The notes: generated from the sequence alone by a model not told the origin. DNA of 64,000 nucleotides from JABCPE02 sp963506915 (GCA_963506915.1 CAUORE010000004.1:6935-70934); one strand, 5' to 3'; positions 49,756 through 59,619 are shown, numbered from the stretch's first letter. Numbers and translations are program-made.

Positions 49756-52700
49756 ATGTACCTCATTTTTGACACCGAAACTACGGGATTACCGCAGAAT
49801 TTTAATGCTCCTTTATCAGATTCTGAAAACTGGCCGAGAATGGTGCAGATTGCTTGGCAGCTGCATGATGAAAACGGCGAACTGATAGAGAATCAGGACT
49901 ATATCATAAAGCCAGAGGGCTATGATATTCCCTTCAATGCGACTAGAATTCACGGAATTTCCACTAAAATGGCGCAGGAACAGGGAAGGGACTTGCAGGA
50001 AGTTTTGGAGGAGTTCACCGAAGTGCTCAAGAAAACCAAAGTGGTGGCAGGGCACAATATAGATTTTGACTATAAAATCGTAGGTGCAGAACTTTTCCGA
50101 AAAGGAATAGAGAATACATTAGAAAAAACGCCTTCCGCCGATACTATGGAGCTGGGAACGGATTTCTGTCAGCTGAGCGGAGGGAAAAACGGAAGATACA
50201 AATCACCAAAATTAGAGGAACTTTACGAAAAACTCTACGGTAAAAAATTTGATGAAGCCCATAATGCTGCCGCCGATGTGAATGCTACGGCTCAGGTTTT
50301 CTTTGAGATGATGCGTATCGGCATTATCCCAGCAGAAAATCTTAAAATTTCCCAAGAGCAGCTGGAAGCCTACCAAAATCTTCATCCTAATCCCATCAAG
50401 CCTTTTGCAATCGTTATCAGACGGCAGGTAGAGGATTTTAATAAGAAGAAAAAAACGGTAGATTTCGGGGATACAGATGAGGTGGAAATTGGGGATTACT
50501 TTAATTTCCATAATCATAGTATTTTTTCGTCTTTACAATCGACCACTTCCATAGAAGATTTGATAAATAGAGCCAAATCCGATAATTTCCCAGCTGTGGG
50601 AATGGTGGATTTGGGGAATATGATGGGGGCTTTTAAGTTTATTTCCGAAGTGGAAAATTATAATTCCAAGGTTAAAAAAGCTCATCAAGAATACATTGAC
50701 CAAAAACAAAAAGCCGAGGAAGAAGGTGTAGAATTTTCTGAAACGGAACCACAGCAGAAAACGATAATTCCTGTTTTGGGGTGTGAGTTTTATATCTCGG
50801 ATAGACCCGAGCAGAAGCAATTTACCAAAGATGACCCAGACAGAAGGACAAATATGGTGCTGCTGGCGAAGAATTTTACAGGTTATAAAAACTTGGCAAA
50901 ACTCTCAAGTATAGGTTTTGTTAAAGGGTTTTATTTCGGGGTTCCGCGGATTTCCCGACAGATGATTTCGCAATATAAAGAGGGACTTATCGCGGTTACT
51001 TCTGGGATTTCCGGAGATATTCCAGATGCAATTTTGAATTTTGGGGAGCAGAAAGGGGAAGAACTTTTCAAGTGGTGGAAAGAGGAATTTGGCGAGGATT
51101 TCTATGTGCAGATTCAGAATCATGGTCTGTACGAAGAGGAGCATGTGAACCAAACTTTGCTCCAGTTTGCAGAAAAATACGATGTCAAAATTTTAGCCCA
51201 AAATGAAACTTTTTATACAGAAAAATCTGATGCGGATATTCAGGATATCGTAAGCTGTATAAAAGACGGAGAAAAACTATCAACGCCCATTGGTAGAGGT
51301 TTTGGGAAGAGGAGAGGACTGACTTCGCAGGAGTTTTATATAAAAAATACGGAAGAAATCAAACAGGCTTTTCGCCAGTATCCAGATGCATTTGAAGCAT
51401 ATACGGAGCTGTTGCAGAAATTTGAGCCTTATACCTTAAAAAGAGATGTTTTGCTTCCTGAATTTGATATTCCACAGGAGTTTCAGCACGAAGATGATTT
51501 GAAAGATGGTGGAAAACGCGGAGAAAACGCCTATCTACGGCATTTGACCTATGAAGGAGCAAAGAAAAAATATGAAGAAGTTACAGATGAAATAGCAGAG
51601 CGTTTGGATTTTGAACTGGAAGTAATCGCTAAAACGGGCTACCCAGGGTATTTCCTTATCGTTCAGGATTTTTGTAATGAAGCGAAAAATATGGGTGTTT
51701 CTGTGGGGCCTGGGCGTGGTTCTGCGGCAGGTTCTGCGGTGGCATACTGCATCGGAATTACCAATGTAGACCCTATAAAATATGACCTCCTTTTTGAGCG
51801 TTTTCTGAATCCAGAGCGTATTTCCATGCCCGATATTGATATAGATTTTGATGATGAGGGAAGGGACAGAATCATCAAATGGGTGATTGATAAATATGGA
51901 CAAAGCAATGTGGCTCAGATTATTACCTATTCTGTTTTGGGTGGGAAATCTGCGATAAAGGATGCGGGAAGGGTCTTGGATGTGCCGATTTTTGAAACGA
52001 ATAATATCGCAAAACTCGTTCCGTCCGTGCCAGGGATGAACATCGCAAAAGCTCTTTCGAAATACGATAAATTAAAGGATGAGGACAAAGTTTTGGTGGA
52101 TGAGATGAAGGCTATCTTGGAGAACCCGAAAGACAGCCGCTATCGTGTTTTGGATTCTGCAAGGAAAATGGAAGGCTGTATCAGAAACACGGGAATTCAC
52201 GCCTGTGGGGTGATTATCACGCCTGAGGATATTTCCAATCTTGTTCCTATTTCCATTGCGGCGAAAGATGCCGATATTTTGGTTTCTCAGTTTGACAACT
52301 CGGTGGCGGAGAGTGCAGGACTGCTGAAAATGGACTTCCTCGGTTTGAGGACTTTGACCATTATCAAAGATGCTTTGAAACTCATTAGACAAAGATATAA
52401 TATTGACATAAATCCAGATGAAATTCCGCTGGATGATGCGAAGACTTATCAGCTCTTTAAGGAAGGAAGGACAGTCGGGATTTTCCAATACGAAAGTGCT
52501 GGAATGCAGAAATATATGAGGGATCTGAAACCAACGGTTTTTGCTGACCTTATCGCGATGAACGCGCTGTACAGACCAGGGCCGATAAAATACATTCCGA
52601 ACTTTATCAACAGAAAGCACGGCGTAGAAGAAATAGTCTATGACCTCCCAGAAACAGAGGAATATCTGAAAGAAACTTACGGAATTACTGTTTATCAGGA

Positions 52701-54390
52701 GCAGGTGATGCTTTTGTCACAGAAACTGGCCAATTTTACCAAAGGTGAAGCCGATACCCTGCGTAAAGCCATGGGTAAAAAGCAGAGAAATGTCTTGGAT
52801 AAAATGTATCCGAAATTCATAGAGGGAGGAAAGGCGAATAATCTGGATGAAACGAAATTACAGAAAATCTGGAAAGACTGGGAGGCGTTCGCAGAGTATG
52901 CTTTTAACAAGTCGCACTCCACATGTTACGCCCTGATAGCCTATCATACAGCTTACCTAAAAGCCAACTACCCAGCCGAATATATGGCGAGTGTGATGAG
53001 TAATAATATCAACAACACTGCCCAAATCACCATGTTTATGGAAGATTGCAAGTCTATGGGCGTGGATGTTCTGGGGCCGGATGTGAATGAAAGCCAATAC
53101 AAATTCTCTGTGAACGAGAAAGGGCAGATTCGTTTTGGACTTGGGGCGATAAAGGGAATAGGCGAGGGGCCGAGCGAAGCCATAGATAAGGAAAGACAAA
53201 AGGGCAAATTCAAGGATGCTTTTGATTTTTTTGAGCGGGTTTCTTCATCACAGGTGAATAAGCGAGTGGTGGAAGGACTGGTAATGGCAGGGGCTTTTGA
53301 TGAACTGGACACTTACCACAGAGCTCAGTATTTGGAGCCAGACAACTCAGGAAAGACGGCTGTTGAAAAACTCCTCAGATACGGACAAAACTATAATGAA
53401 AGTAAGTCCTCTGTGGAAAATTCGCTCTTTGCGGATATGATGGAAGAGGTTCAGATAGAGCGCTTTAAAATCGAGCCTCAGCCAGAATGGTCTAATATGT
53501 ATAAACTTAATAAAGAAAAGGAAACCATCGGGTTTTATCTTTCTGCCCATCCGATAGATGAGTTTAAATATCAATACAAGTTCATGCAAGGCTCTTTGAG
53601 TAAAAGAAGTATCTTGGAAAAAGAGAGAAAGAATGAGCCAGAAGAGCATTTGGATGTGGCGGAAAGTGGTATAGATGCAGATATTTTAGAGGATGAAAAT
53701 ATAGATTTCGGTATGGATGCCGAGTCAGAAGAAATGGTGGAAGAAACGACCAAAAAAATAGAGCCGAGAGGTTTTCATAACTTCCTGAATTTGGATGAGG
53801 TGGAAAATTATAAATCTACAATCATCGCGAATAATGTTCCAGAGACCAATCTCAGCTGGAAAGACCGCCAAAATAATATGAATAAAGGCAAAGAATACAC
53901 CGTGGCGGGAATGATTACGGAATATACTGTTCGGGATGGGAAGCGTGGCGGCGAAAAGGTGGCTTTTCTGACCTTGGAGGACTACGCAGGTTCGTGCTCT
54001 TTCCGTCTGGGAGACAGGGATTATATGAGGCTGAAAGACAAGATAGCTCCACAGAGATTTGTGATTTTAAAGATAAAATATTCCGTTTCGCAGGATGGAA
54101 GATGTTTCGTGAATGTGAATGATGTTTTGGAACTAAGGGATGCATTTGATAAATTTGCAAAATCTCTGACCGTTGTAATGCCGGTTCAGGATTTGAAAAA
54201 AGAAGATATAGAGTTTTTCAGAAATGAAATACTTACCAATAAAGGCGAGCATAAACTTAGCTTTTATATCAAAAATCCTGAGGATAACAGCATCATAGAG
54301 CTGGTATCTATGCAGCATAAAATAAGGATTGATGATAATGTATTGAAGATGATACACAAAGTCGGTAGATACGATGTGTTTTTGAACTAA
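49756..54390 (+). CDS. dnaE: DNA polymerase III alpha subunit with fused DEDDh exonuclease
   Basis: A 1544-residue replicative polymerase. Residues 1 to about 190 are an epsilon-like 3'-5' exonuclease with complete DEDDh residues D6, E8, D103, H169 and D174. A PHP domain starts at about 248; it keeps HNH (252-254) but shows VDLGNM where related proteins have an Asp-His pair, so it is probably inactive. The palm follows, with GPGRGSAAGSAV and catalytic PDIDIDFDDEGRD (D693, D695). Then come the fingers, the helix-hairpin-helix and an OB-fold (about 1390-1470, KEYTVAGMITEYTVRDGKRG). Proofreading is thus built into the alpha chain. gldF follows after 29 bases. Confidence 0.96.
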   Translation: MYLIFDTETTGLPQNFNAPLSDSENWPRMVQIAWQLHDENGELIENQDYIIKPEGYDIPFNATRIHGISTKMAQEQGRDLQEVLEEFTEVLKKTKVVAGHNIDFDYKIVGAELFRKGIENTLEKTPSADTMELGTDFCQLSGGKNGRYKSPKLEELYEKLYGKKFDEAHNAAADVNATAQVFFEMMRIGIIPAENLKISQEQLEAYQNLHPNPIKPFAIVIRRQVEDFNKKKKTVDFGDTDEVEIGDYFNFHNHSIFSSLQSTTSIEDLINRAKSDNFPAVGMVDLGNMMGAFKFISEVENYNSKVKKAHQEYIDQKQKAEEEGVEFSETEPQQKTIIPVLGCEFYISDRPEQKQFTKDDPDRRTNMVLLAKNFTGYKNLAKLSSIGFVKGFYFGVPRISRQMISQYKEGLIAVTSGISGDIPDAILNFGEQKGEELFKWWKEEFGEDFYVQIQNHGLYEEEHVNQTLLQFAEKYDVKILAQNETFYTEKSDADIQDIVSCIKDGEKLSTPIGRGFGKRRGLTSQEFYIKNTEEIKQAFRQYPDAFEAYTELLQKFEPYTLKRDVLLPEFDIPQEFQHEDDLKDGGKRGENAYLRHLTYEGAKKKYEEVTDEIAERLDFELEVIAKTGYPGYFLIVQDFCNEAKNMGVSVGPGRGSAAGSAVAYCIGITNVDPIKYDLLFERFLNPERISMPDIDIDFDDEGRDRIIKWVIDKYGQSNVAQIITYSVLGGKSAIKDAGRVLDVPIFETNNIAKLVPSVPGMNIAKALSKYDKLKDEDKVLVDEMKAILENPKDSRYRVLDSARKMEGCIRNTGIHACGVIITPEDISNLVPISIAAKDADILVSQFDNSVAESAGLLKMDFLGLRTLTIIKDALKLIRQRYNIDINPDEIPLDDAKTYQLFKEGRTVGIFQYESAGMQKYMRDLKPTVFADLIAMNALYRPGPIKYIPNFINRKHGVEEIVYDLPETEEYLKETYGITVYQEQVMLLSQKLANFTKGEADTLRKAMGKKQRNVLDKMYPKFIEGGKANNLDETKLQKIWKDWEAFAEYAFNKSHSTCYALIAYHTAYLKANYPAEYMASVMSNNINNTAQITMFMEDCKSMGVDVLGPDVNESQYKFSVNEKGQIRFGLGAIKGIGEGPSEAIDKERQKGKFKDAFDFFERVSSSQVNKRVVEGLVMAGAFDELDTYHRAQYLEPDNSGKTAVEKLLRYGQNYNESKSSVENSLFADMMEEVQIERFKIEPQPEWSNMYKLNKEKETIGFYLSAHPIDEFKYQYKFMQGSLSKRSILEKERKNEPEEHLDVAESGIDADILEDENIDFGMDAESEEMVEETTKKIEPRGFHNFLNLDEVENYKSTIIANNVPETNLSWKDRQNNMNKGKEYTVAGMITEYTVRDGKRGGEKVAFLTLEDYAGSCSFRLGDRDYMRLKDKIAPQRFVILKIKYSVSQDGRCFVNVNDVLELRDAFDKFAKSLTVVMPVQDLKKEDIEFFRNEILTNKGEHKLSFYIKNPEDNSIIELVSMQHKIRIDDNVLKMIHKVGRYDVFLN

Positions 54391-54419
54391 ATAAATTTTT
54401 TGGATAAAATAAATATAAA

Positions 54420-55148
54420 ATGATAGCAGTTTTTAAAAAAGAACTTTGGGCTTATTTTGGGAATTGGAGTGCGTGGGTCATCATCGCATCTTTCAGCCTT
54501 TTAGGAAGCTTGTTCTTGTTTTTCTTTGAGAATAATTTTAACTTTTTTGATATAGGCGCGGCTTCTATGCAGACTTATTTTGTGCTGGTTCCGTGGCTTT
54601 TTATGTTCATCATTCCTGCACTTAGTATGAAAACTCTGGCAGAAGAGCAGCAGTCGGGAACGCTTGGCTGGCTTTTTTCTCAACCCTTGAAATTGACAGA
54701 GATTATCGGTGGTAAATTCCTGTCTGTGTGGTTGATAGGTGTTTTGTGCCTGTTGCCTTCCATCGTGTATTTTAATACGATTTCTACGCTCAGTATTCCA
54801 GAAGGAAATATAGATTTCGGGATGACTTTGGGCGGATATGCAGGATTATTGCTGCTTATAGGAGCATTCACAGCGGTTGGGATTTTAGCATCAGCCTTAT
54901 CATCTAACCAAGTGATGGCTTATCTTATAGGCGTTTTTTTATGTTTCTTCATGTTTTTTGGAATAGAGCAGCTGGCTTCGTATAAATTGCTGGGTGGTGG
55001 AGATTATATCCTTCAGAATCTTGGTTTTTATTATCATTATATCGCCTTTACGAGAGGTTTGATAGACACTAAAGATGTGTTTTATTTCGGATTGATAATA
55101 TTTTTAGGGCTAAAAGCAGCCATCCTTTTTGTTGAAAGAAAAAAATAA
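54420..55148 (+). CDS. gldF: gliding-motility ABC transporter permease GldF
   Basis: A 242-residue inner-membrane permease with six predicted helices, of the ABC-2 type. It belongs to the GldA-GldF-GldG transporter needed for gliding in Flavobacterium. The start MIAVFKKELWAYFGNWSAWV and the AEEQQSGTLGWLFSQPLKLTEI segment match GldF-like permeases. The gldG gene follows after 62 bases. The ATPase GldA is not in this window. Presence of gld genes alone does not prove that the organism glides. Confidence 0.93.
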   Translation: MIAVFKKELWAYFGNWSAWVIIASFSLLGSLFLFFFENNFNFFDIGAASMQTYFVLVPWLFMFIIPALSMKTLAEEQQSGTLGWLFSQPLKLTEIIGGKFLSVWLIGVLCLLPSIVYFNTISTLSIPEGNIDFGMTLGGYAGLLLLIGAFTAVGILASALSSNQVMAYLIGVFLCFFMFFGIEQLASYKLLGGGDYILQNLGFYYHYIAFTRGLIDTKDVFYFGLIIFLGLKAAILFVERKK

Positions 55149-55210
55149 AATATTCAAAATAAGAAGAAAGGAAATGAAGTAGGGAATTTTGAAAAAATGT
55201 ATAAAATAAT

Positions 55211-56866
55211 ATGAAAAATAAGAAAATAATAATATCTATTGGGATTGTTTTAGTTCTGCTTGTTGGGATTTTTGGTTTTTCCACAAGGATAGACCTTACC
55301 CAAGAAAAAAGATACACCCTTACAGATTCCACGATAAAAACTCTGCAATCGGTGAAAAAACCGATGATGATAGAGGTTTATCTCGATGGTGATTTCCCAG
55401 CGAGTTTTAAGCAGTTACAGAACGAAACCAAATTCATGCTGGAAGAGTTCCGAAAAATCAATCCAAAGATAGACTATAAATTCATAGACCCTATTAAGGA
55501 AAAAATATCGAGAGATACGCTGGAAGCTATGGGAATGCAGCCGTCTATTTTACCTAATATGAAAGATGGTAAAATCTCTGAAATCGTCCTTTTCCCATAT
55601 GCAGCGGTGAAATATAATACTTACGGGACAGCTATTCCTCTGATTATCCAGCAGACAGGGATAGATGCATCAGAACAGCTGAATAAGTCTATTGAGAATT
55701 TGGAATACAATTTTGTTTCCACCATTAAAACCATGATTACCGAAAAGAGAAAAAATGTAGGATTTTTGGTTAATCATGATGAGCTTAGACCAGACCAGTT
55801 TCAGGGCTTCTTGCAGTTGGCTTTGGATAATTATAATGTAGGGCCGATTATTCCACACACCAGAGGAGAACTCACCATGGAAGATGTTCCTACGCTCCAG
55901 AAAATGGACGCGATAGTAATCGCCAAACCGAGAAAACCTTTTACTAACCAAGAAAAAGTAATTCTTGACCAATACATTATGAATGGCGGTAAAACCCTAT
56001 GGATGCTGGATGCGGTAAATGCAGATATGGATACACTCTACCATTCCAAAAAAATAATGGCCTATCCGCAAGACCTTAACCTAACGGATTTTATGTTCAA
56101 CTATGGTCTGAGAATCAATTCTGCCTTGGTTAAAGATTTCCAAAAAGCGGCTCTTAGAAGAATAGTTGTAGGAGAGATAGCAGGTAACCCTCAGTATGCC
56201 AGTCTATTGTGGCCGTATTTCCCACTTGGGATTAACGAAACAGGAAATCCTATCACTAGAAATATAAATCCTTTGAAATTTGAGTTTCCTACGGCGATAG
56301 ATACTTTGGGAAGACCAGGAATTAAAACCCAAGTTCTCTACGAATCTAGTAACAGAACGACCTTGAAATCTACGCCTAATTATGTAGAACTGAGCGAATT
56401 GCAGAATATAGACAGCCTTAGTGTGATGGAAAAACCATCTACGCCGAAGATTTTTGCAGTGGCTTTGGAAGGGAAATTTAATTCTGCATATGCCAACAGA
56501 AGCGAGAAAAATGAATATCCAAAGTTCAAAGCAAAAAGTGGAGAGAATAAAATGATAGTTATCTCCGATGGAGATGTCGCTAGAAACCAAGTCATCAGAG
56601 GAGAACCGCTTCCTTTGGGCGAAGACCTAATGACTAACCAGCTCTATGGTAATGAGCAGTTTCTGAGAAATGTGCTGGAATATCTTCTGGATGATGACAA
56701 TCTCATCGAGCTGCGCAGCCGAAGCATAGAAGTCCGCCTCTTGGATGGGAAGAGAATCAATGATGAGAAATCCTACTGGCAGTGGCTGAATCTATTATTG
56801 CCACTGGGAATTATCGGAGGTATGGGAGCATTGTTCTTCTGGCTGAGAAAGAGAAAATTTGCATAA
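55211..56866 (+). CDS. gldG: gliding-motility ABC transporter auxiliary protein GldG
   Basis: A 551-residue protein with an N-terminal helix (about 5-24) and a C-terminal helix (about 528-545), and a large periplasmic part of the ABC-type uncharacterised family. After the first helix comes RIDLTQEKRYTLTDSTIKTL, a strong GldG marker, then VKKPMMIEVYLDGDFPASFK. Later NGGKTLWMLDAVNADMDTL corresponds to the conserved middle domain. It acts with GldF and GldA. The pair ends at a strong terminator. Confidence 0.94.
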   Translation: MKNKKIIISIGIVLVLLVGIFGFSTRIDLTQEKRYTLTDSTIKTLQSVKKPMMIEVYLDGDFPASFKQLQNETKFMLEEFRKINPKIDYKFIDPIKEKISRDTLEAMGMQPSILPNMKDGKISEIVLFPYAAVKYNTYGTAIPLIIQQTGIDASEQLNKSIENLEYNFVSTIKTMITEKRKNVGFLVNHDELRPDQFQGFLQLALDNYNVGPIIPHTRGELTMEDVPTLQKMDAIVIAKPRKPFTNQEKVILDQYIMNGGKTLWMLDAVNADMDTLYHSKKIMAYPQDLNLTDFMFNYGLRINSALVKDFQKAALRRIVVGEIAGNPQYASLLWPYFPLGINETGNPITRNINPLKFEFPTAIDTLGRPGIKTQVLYESSNRTTLKSTPNYVELSELQNIDSLSVMEKPSTPKIFAVALEGKFNSAYANRSEKNEYPKFKAKSGENKMIVISDGDVARNQVIRGEPLPLGEDLMTNQLYGNEQFLRNVLEYLLDDDNLIELRSRSIEVRLLDGKRINDEKSYWQWLNLLLPLGIIGGMGALFFWLRKRKFA

Positions 56867-56870
56867 AATA

Positions 56871-56901
56871 AAAATCTACTTCGTTTATAGAAGTAGATTT
56901 T
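56871..56901. terminator. terminator after gldG
   Basis: A perfect 12-bp stem, AAAATCTACTTC (56871-56882) with GAAGTAGATTTT (56890-56901), seven-base loop, followed by GTTTTTT. It may also serve the convergent gene at 56938. Confidence 0.82.
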
Positions 56902-56937
56902 GTTTTTTGGAATTAAATCAATTTAATAAAAGACAAT

Positions 56938-57561
56938 TCATTCTGAAATGGCGATTTCTATTTGTTCTTTATTGTTGTAACCATTGATTGTTTTTGTTTC
57001 AGAATCAAAATCTAACCAGAAAAAGTCTTTGATGTCAGCCAAAACTGTGATTTTCCCAGTGTTTTTATCGAAAGATATCAGTTGGTTTTTAAGCTGGTTA
57101 TCCTCCAAAATAAGATTTTGTAATAAAATATAATTACCAATATCTTCCTGAAATTCACTTATAATCGCTCCGTTTAGGTCTGTTGCTGATTTTTCATCTG
57201 TTAGTTTGTAGAATATATAGCCATCATCAAGGTATTCATTTGATTTGGCACAAAAATCATTGAAAATTTTATATTCTTGGCTGTTTTCATCAGGGAGATA
57301 GTCTTCTTTTTTTAGTTTAAATTGTTCGTTTTCGAATAGAATATTTTTGCTGGTTTTAATATTTGTTTTGTCTTTAATTCCGAAAAAATCCTCTTTGACA
57401 GCTGAAATAATGGAACTAATGCTTGAATATATTCCCCATCCTATCAATAAAAGTATTCCAAATATGAAAAGAAAAGGAATGCACAGATAAAGAAGAAGTT
57501 TCATCCAAAAAGAATTATTCTCTGGAGGTAATGCAGAAATTTTAATATTTAAGACTGTCAA
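56938..57561 (-). CDS. membrane protein of unknown function
   Basis: A protein of about 207 residues with one strong transmembrane segment (about 20-48, MKLLLYLCIPFLFIFGILLL) and a soluble C-terminal domain rich in Asp, Glu, Asn and Lys (DKNTGKITVLADIKDFFWLD, ending NKEQIEIAISE). The start is uncertain: the TTG at 57561 is used here, but an ATG at 57504 just before the hydrophobic segment is an alternative. I recognise no family. It is the last gene of the tatD group, 50 bases after the cysteine-containing protein gene. Confidence 0.6.
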   Translation of the reverse strand: MTVLNIKISALPPENNSFWMKLLLYLCIPFLFIFGILLLIGWGIYSSISSIISAVKEDFFGIKDKTNIKTSKNILFENEQFKLKKEDYLPDENSQEYKIFNDFCAKSNEYLDDGYIFYKLTDEKSATDLNGAIISEFQEDIGNYILLQNLILEDNQLKNQLISFDKNTGKITVLADIKDFFWLDFDSETKTINGYNNKEQIEIAISE

Positions 57562-57611
57562 TTTTTATATTTTTGATGAAGTTCAGAATGGTGTTTTCAG
57601 TCTCTTTTAGT

Positions 57612-58043
57612 TTAGTTTTTAGGAAATAAAAAATTTATAATTTCTTTATCTTCCCAGAAAATATGGTCAGTAATATGAAAAATTTCCTCTTTATAAGGGT
57701 GATTTAGGGCTTCCTCTCGGTCAAGGATTTCCCCTTTTAGTATGTTCTCCCAAGGAACTTCATTTTTATTCAATAACGAAACATTTGCCTGCTGATTTTC
57801 ATCAACCCAAAGCGCCATCGGGAATCCCGTTGCTTTTGTATATTCTTCACTTTCAGGGTTTTCCCATTCACACATGCCTACTAAACATTTTACTTCTTTT
57901 TCCTCGGCGTGTTCTGTGAAAGTGGCATAGTAAAAAGCAATAGCTTCGTTATCCTTATAAACAAATCTTGTGAGCCAAGTTACCTGATTACCACAGCATT
58001 CGCAGGTGGTGTAATTAGGTTTTTCAAATTCTATTTCTATCAT
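57612..58043 (-). CDS. cysteine-containing cytoplasmic protein of unknown function
   Basis: A 143-residue soluble protein. An early CECCG (Cys 14, 16, 17) and a later KCLVGMCEW look like a metal-binding knuckle pair. The middle has WENPESEEYTKATGFPMALW and the C-terminal part is acidic and aromatic (FHITDHIFWEDKEIINFL). The overall look is that of small immunity- or DUF-type proteins, but I cannot name the family. It begins 15 bases after tatD and is probably cotranscribed with it. Confidence 0.65.
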   Translation of the reverse strand: MIEIEFEKPNYTTCECCGNQVTWLTRFVYKDNEAIAFYYATFTEHAEEKEVKCLVGMCEWENPESEEYTKATGFPMALWVDENQQANVSLLNKNEVPWENILKGEILDREEALNHPYKEEIFHITDHIFWEDKEIINFLFPKN

Positions 58044-58058
58044 TTTATCTATTGTTTT

Positions 58059-58823
58059 TTATGTTCTAAAAATCTTTTTGGCGTTTTCGGTTGTTATTCT
58101 ATCAATTTCCTCAAAACTTACTCCATAGATATCCACCAGCTTCCCTGCGATGAGGTTCAGATAAGAACTTTCATTGCGTTTTCCTCTGTGTGGCACGGGC
58201 GCCAGATAAGGGCTGTCCGTCTCCAAAACTATTTTCTCCAAAGGTATTTCGCTCAAAAATTGGTCTATTTTTCCATTTTTAAAAGTCACCACGCCGCCAA
58301 TGCCCAAGCTGAATCCCAGCTCTATCGCCCGCAGAGCCTGAGCCTTATCACCACTGAAACAATGGAAAATTCCGCGCAGGCGAGGGTGTTTTTTTCTTTC
58401 CAAAACCTCAAAAGTTTCATCAAAGCTGTTTCGGGTATGGATTACGATGGGAAGGTCTCTCTCCACTGCCCAGTCTATCTGCTTTTCAAAAGCCTTTATT
58501 TGTATGTCAAGGGTAGATTGCTCCCAATATAAATCTATCCCGATTTCGCCCACAGCACAGAAATCCCTTTGGTTAAGGTGTTTTTCTACAATTTCTAATT
58601 CCTTTTCCCAAGAGTCAGGCTTTACCGAGCAGGGATGAAGTCCCATCATCGCAAAGATTTTCTGCGGATAGGCAGCCTCTAAATCCAGCATTTTTTGGTG
58701 AGTTTCGGAGTCTATGGCTGGCAGGAATATTTGGTTTACACCGTTTGCGAAAGCTCTGGAAACGGCTTCCTGTCTGTCTTGGTCAAATTCCTCTGAATAG
58801 AGGTGGGTGTGGGTATCTATCAT
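58059..58823 (-). CDS. TatD family hydrolase
   Basis: A 254-residue metal-dependent hydrolase of the TatD DNase family (TIM-barrel amidohydrolase). It starts MIDTHTHLYSEEFDQDR with the metal ligands H5 and H7. Other ligands are in AVGEIGIDLYW (Glu), VIHTRNS (His), GIFHCFSGD (His) and LETDSPYLAP (Asp). The length is typical of the group (YcfH/TatD). It may act in DNA or RNA processing. It is first in a minus-strand group of three. Confidence 0.93.
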   Translation of the reverse strand: MIDTHTHLYSEEFDQDRQEAVSRAFANGVNQIFLPAIDSETHQKMLDLEAAYPQKIFAMMGLHPCSVKPDSWEKELEIVEKHLNQRDFCAVGEIGIDLYWEQSTLDIQIKAFEKQIDWAVERDLPIVIHTRNSFDETFEVLERKKHPRLRGIFHCFSGDKAQALRAIELGFSLGIGGVVTFKNGKIDQFLSEIPLEKIVLETDSPYLAPVPHRGKRNESSYLNLIAGKLVDIYGVSFEEIDRITTENAKKIFRT

Positions 58824-58866
58824 GATTTTAAATAAAATTAAAGAAATAATTATTCACAATCTTCTT

Positions 58867-58874
58867 TATATTTG
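58867..58874 (+). promoter_or_regulatory. -7 promoter element TAtaTTTG for the DUF6122 gene
   Basis: TATATTTG at 58867-58874, 20 bases before the ATG at 58895. A four-codon ATG frame begins at 58891, four bases before the real start, and overlaps it out of frame. Confidence 0.55.
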
Positions 58875-58894
58875 CATTTTGATAAAGATAATGA

Positions 58895-59227
58895 ATGGAT
58901 AGTATATCGATTTTAAAACCGCTGGTACACTATTTTCTGCATTTTGGTTTTCCGTTTTTTATAGCTTATTTTTTTTATAAAGAAACTTGGAAAAAAACTT
59001 ATTGCATTCTTTTGGCGACCATGCTAGTGGATTTGGATCATCTTTTGGCAACTCCTATTTTTGACCCGGACAGATGTAGTGTAGGTTTTCATCTGCTGCA
59101 TTCTTATTATGCCGTTGCGGCATATGCTTTGGGATGTATTTTTCTGAAAGGAAATTACCGTGTAGTATCCATCGGACTGCTTTTTCATATGTTCACAGAC
59201 TGGCAGGATTACTGGCTGTGGCGCTAG
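58895..59227 (+). CDS. DUF6122 family membrane protein
   Basis: A 110-residue integral membrane protein with about three helices and several conserved-looking histidines and acids (LVHYFLHFGFPF, MLVDLDHLLATPIFDPDRC, FHLLHSYY, LFHMFTDWQDYW). The spacing HxxxH and DxDH suggests a membrane metal site like that of small YdjM/LexA-linked hydrolases. The family is known only as DUF6122 and its role is unknown. It is monocistronic and ends nine bases from the convergent globin gene. Confidence 0.8.
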   Translation: MDSISILKPLVHYFLHFGFPFFIAYFFYKETWKKTYCILLATMLVDLDHLLATPIFDPDRCSVGFHLLHSYYAVAAYALGCIFLKGNYRVVSIGLLFHMFTDWQDYWLWR

Positions 59228-59236
59228 AAAACAAGG

Positions 59237-59614
59237 CTACATTCTCACTTGTCTCATTTTGAAAGCCATCATTTTTGCGATGTTTTGCCCTTTGTTTTTG
59301 GCATCTTCGGCTGTTTCTCCCTCAAAAAGCTCATCCACAGTTTCTTTCCAAAGCCCTACCCAGTGGTCAAAGTGATGTTCCTCCATCGGCACTTGCAGAT
59401 TTATCGGAATGTGAGCGCCTACGGGATTTCCATCAAATTTAATGTCCATGAAGAGCAGTGCCCTCCAGAATAGATACATTTTGGGAAGATGCTCCTCCCA
59501 GTTAGTTTTCGCTATATCATTGAAGAAAAATCCTATGACATTATCTTTTCTTACCTTGCTGTAAAATGTATTTACGAGCAGTTCTATATCTTCTATTGTT
59601 TCTATATCCTTCAT
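59237..59614 (-). CDS. group III truncated hemoglobin
   Basis: A 125-residue haem-binding 2-on-2 globin of group III. It has FYSKVRKDNVIGFFFND near the start and the haem-binding region around EEHHFDHWVGLWKETVD; H81 is the likely proximal histidine. The length is typical. Such globins are thought to bind oxygen or nitric oxide. It lies five bases after recN, the third gene of porD-recN-globin. Confidence 0.93.
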   Translation of the reverse strand: MKDIETIEDIELLVNTFYSKVRKDNVIGFFFNDIAKTNWEEHLPKMYLFWRALLFMDIKFDGNPVGAHIPINLQVPMEEHHFDHWVGLWKETVDELFEGETAEDAKNKGQNIAKMMAFKMRQVRM

Positions 59615-59619
59615 TTGGG

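Noticed and set aside
52072..52620. A 182-codon minus-strand frame inside dnaE
   Set aside because: It is antisense to the conserved polymerase core and has no promoter or domain; a shadow of the real frame.
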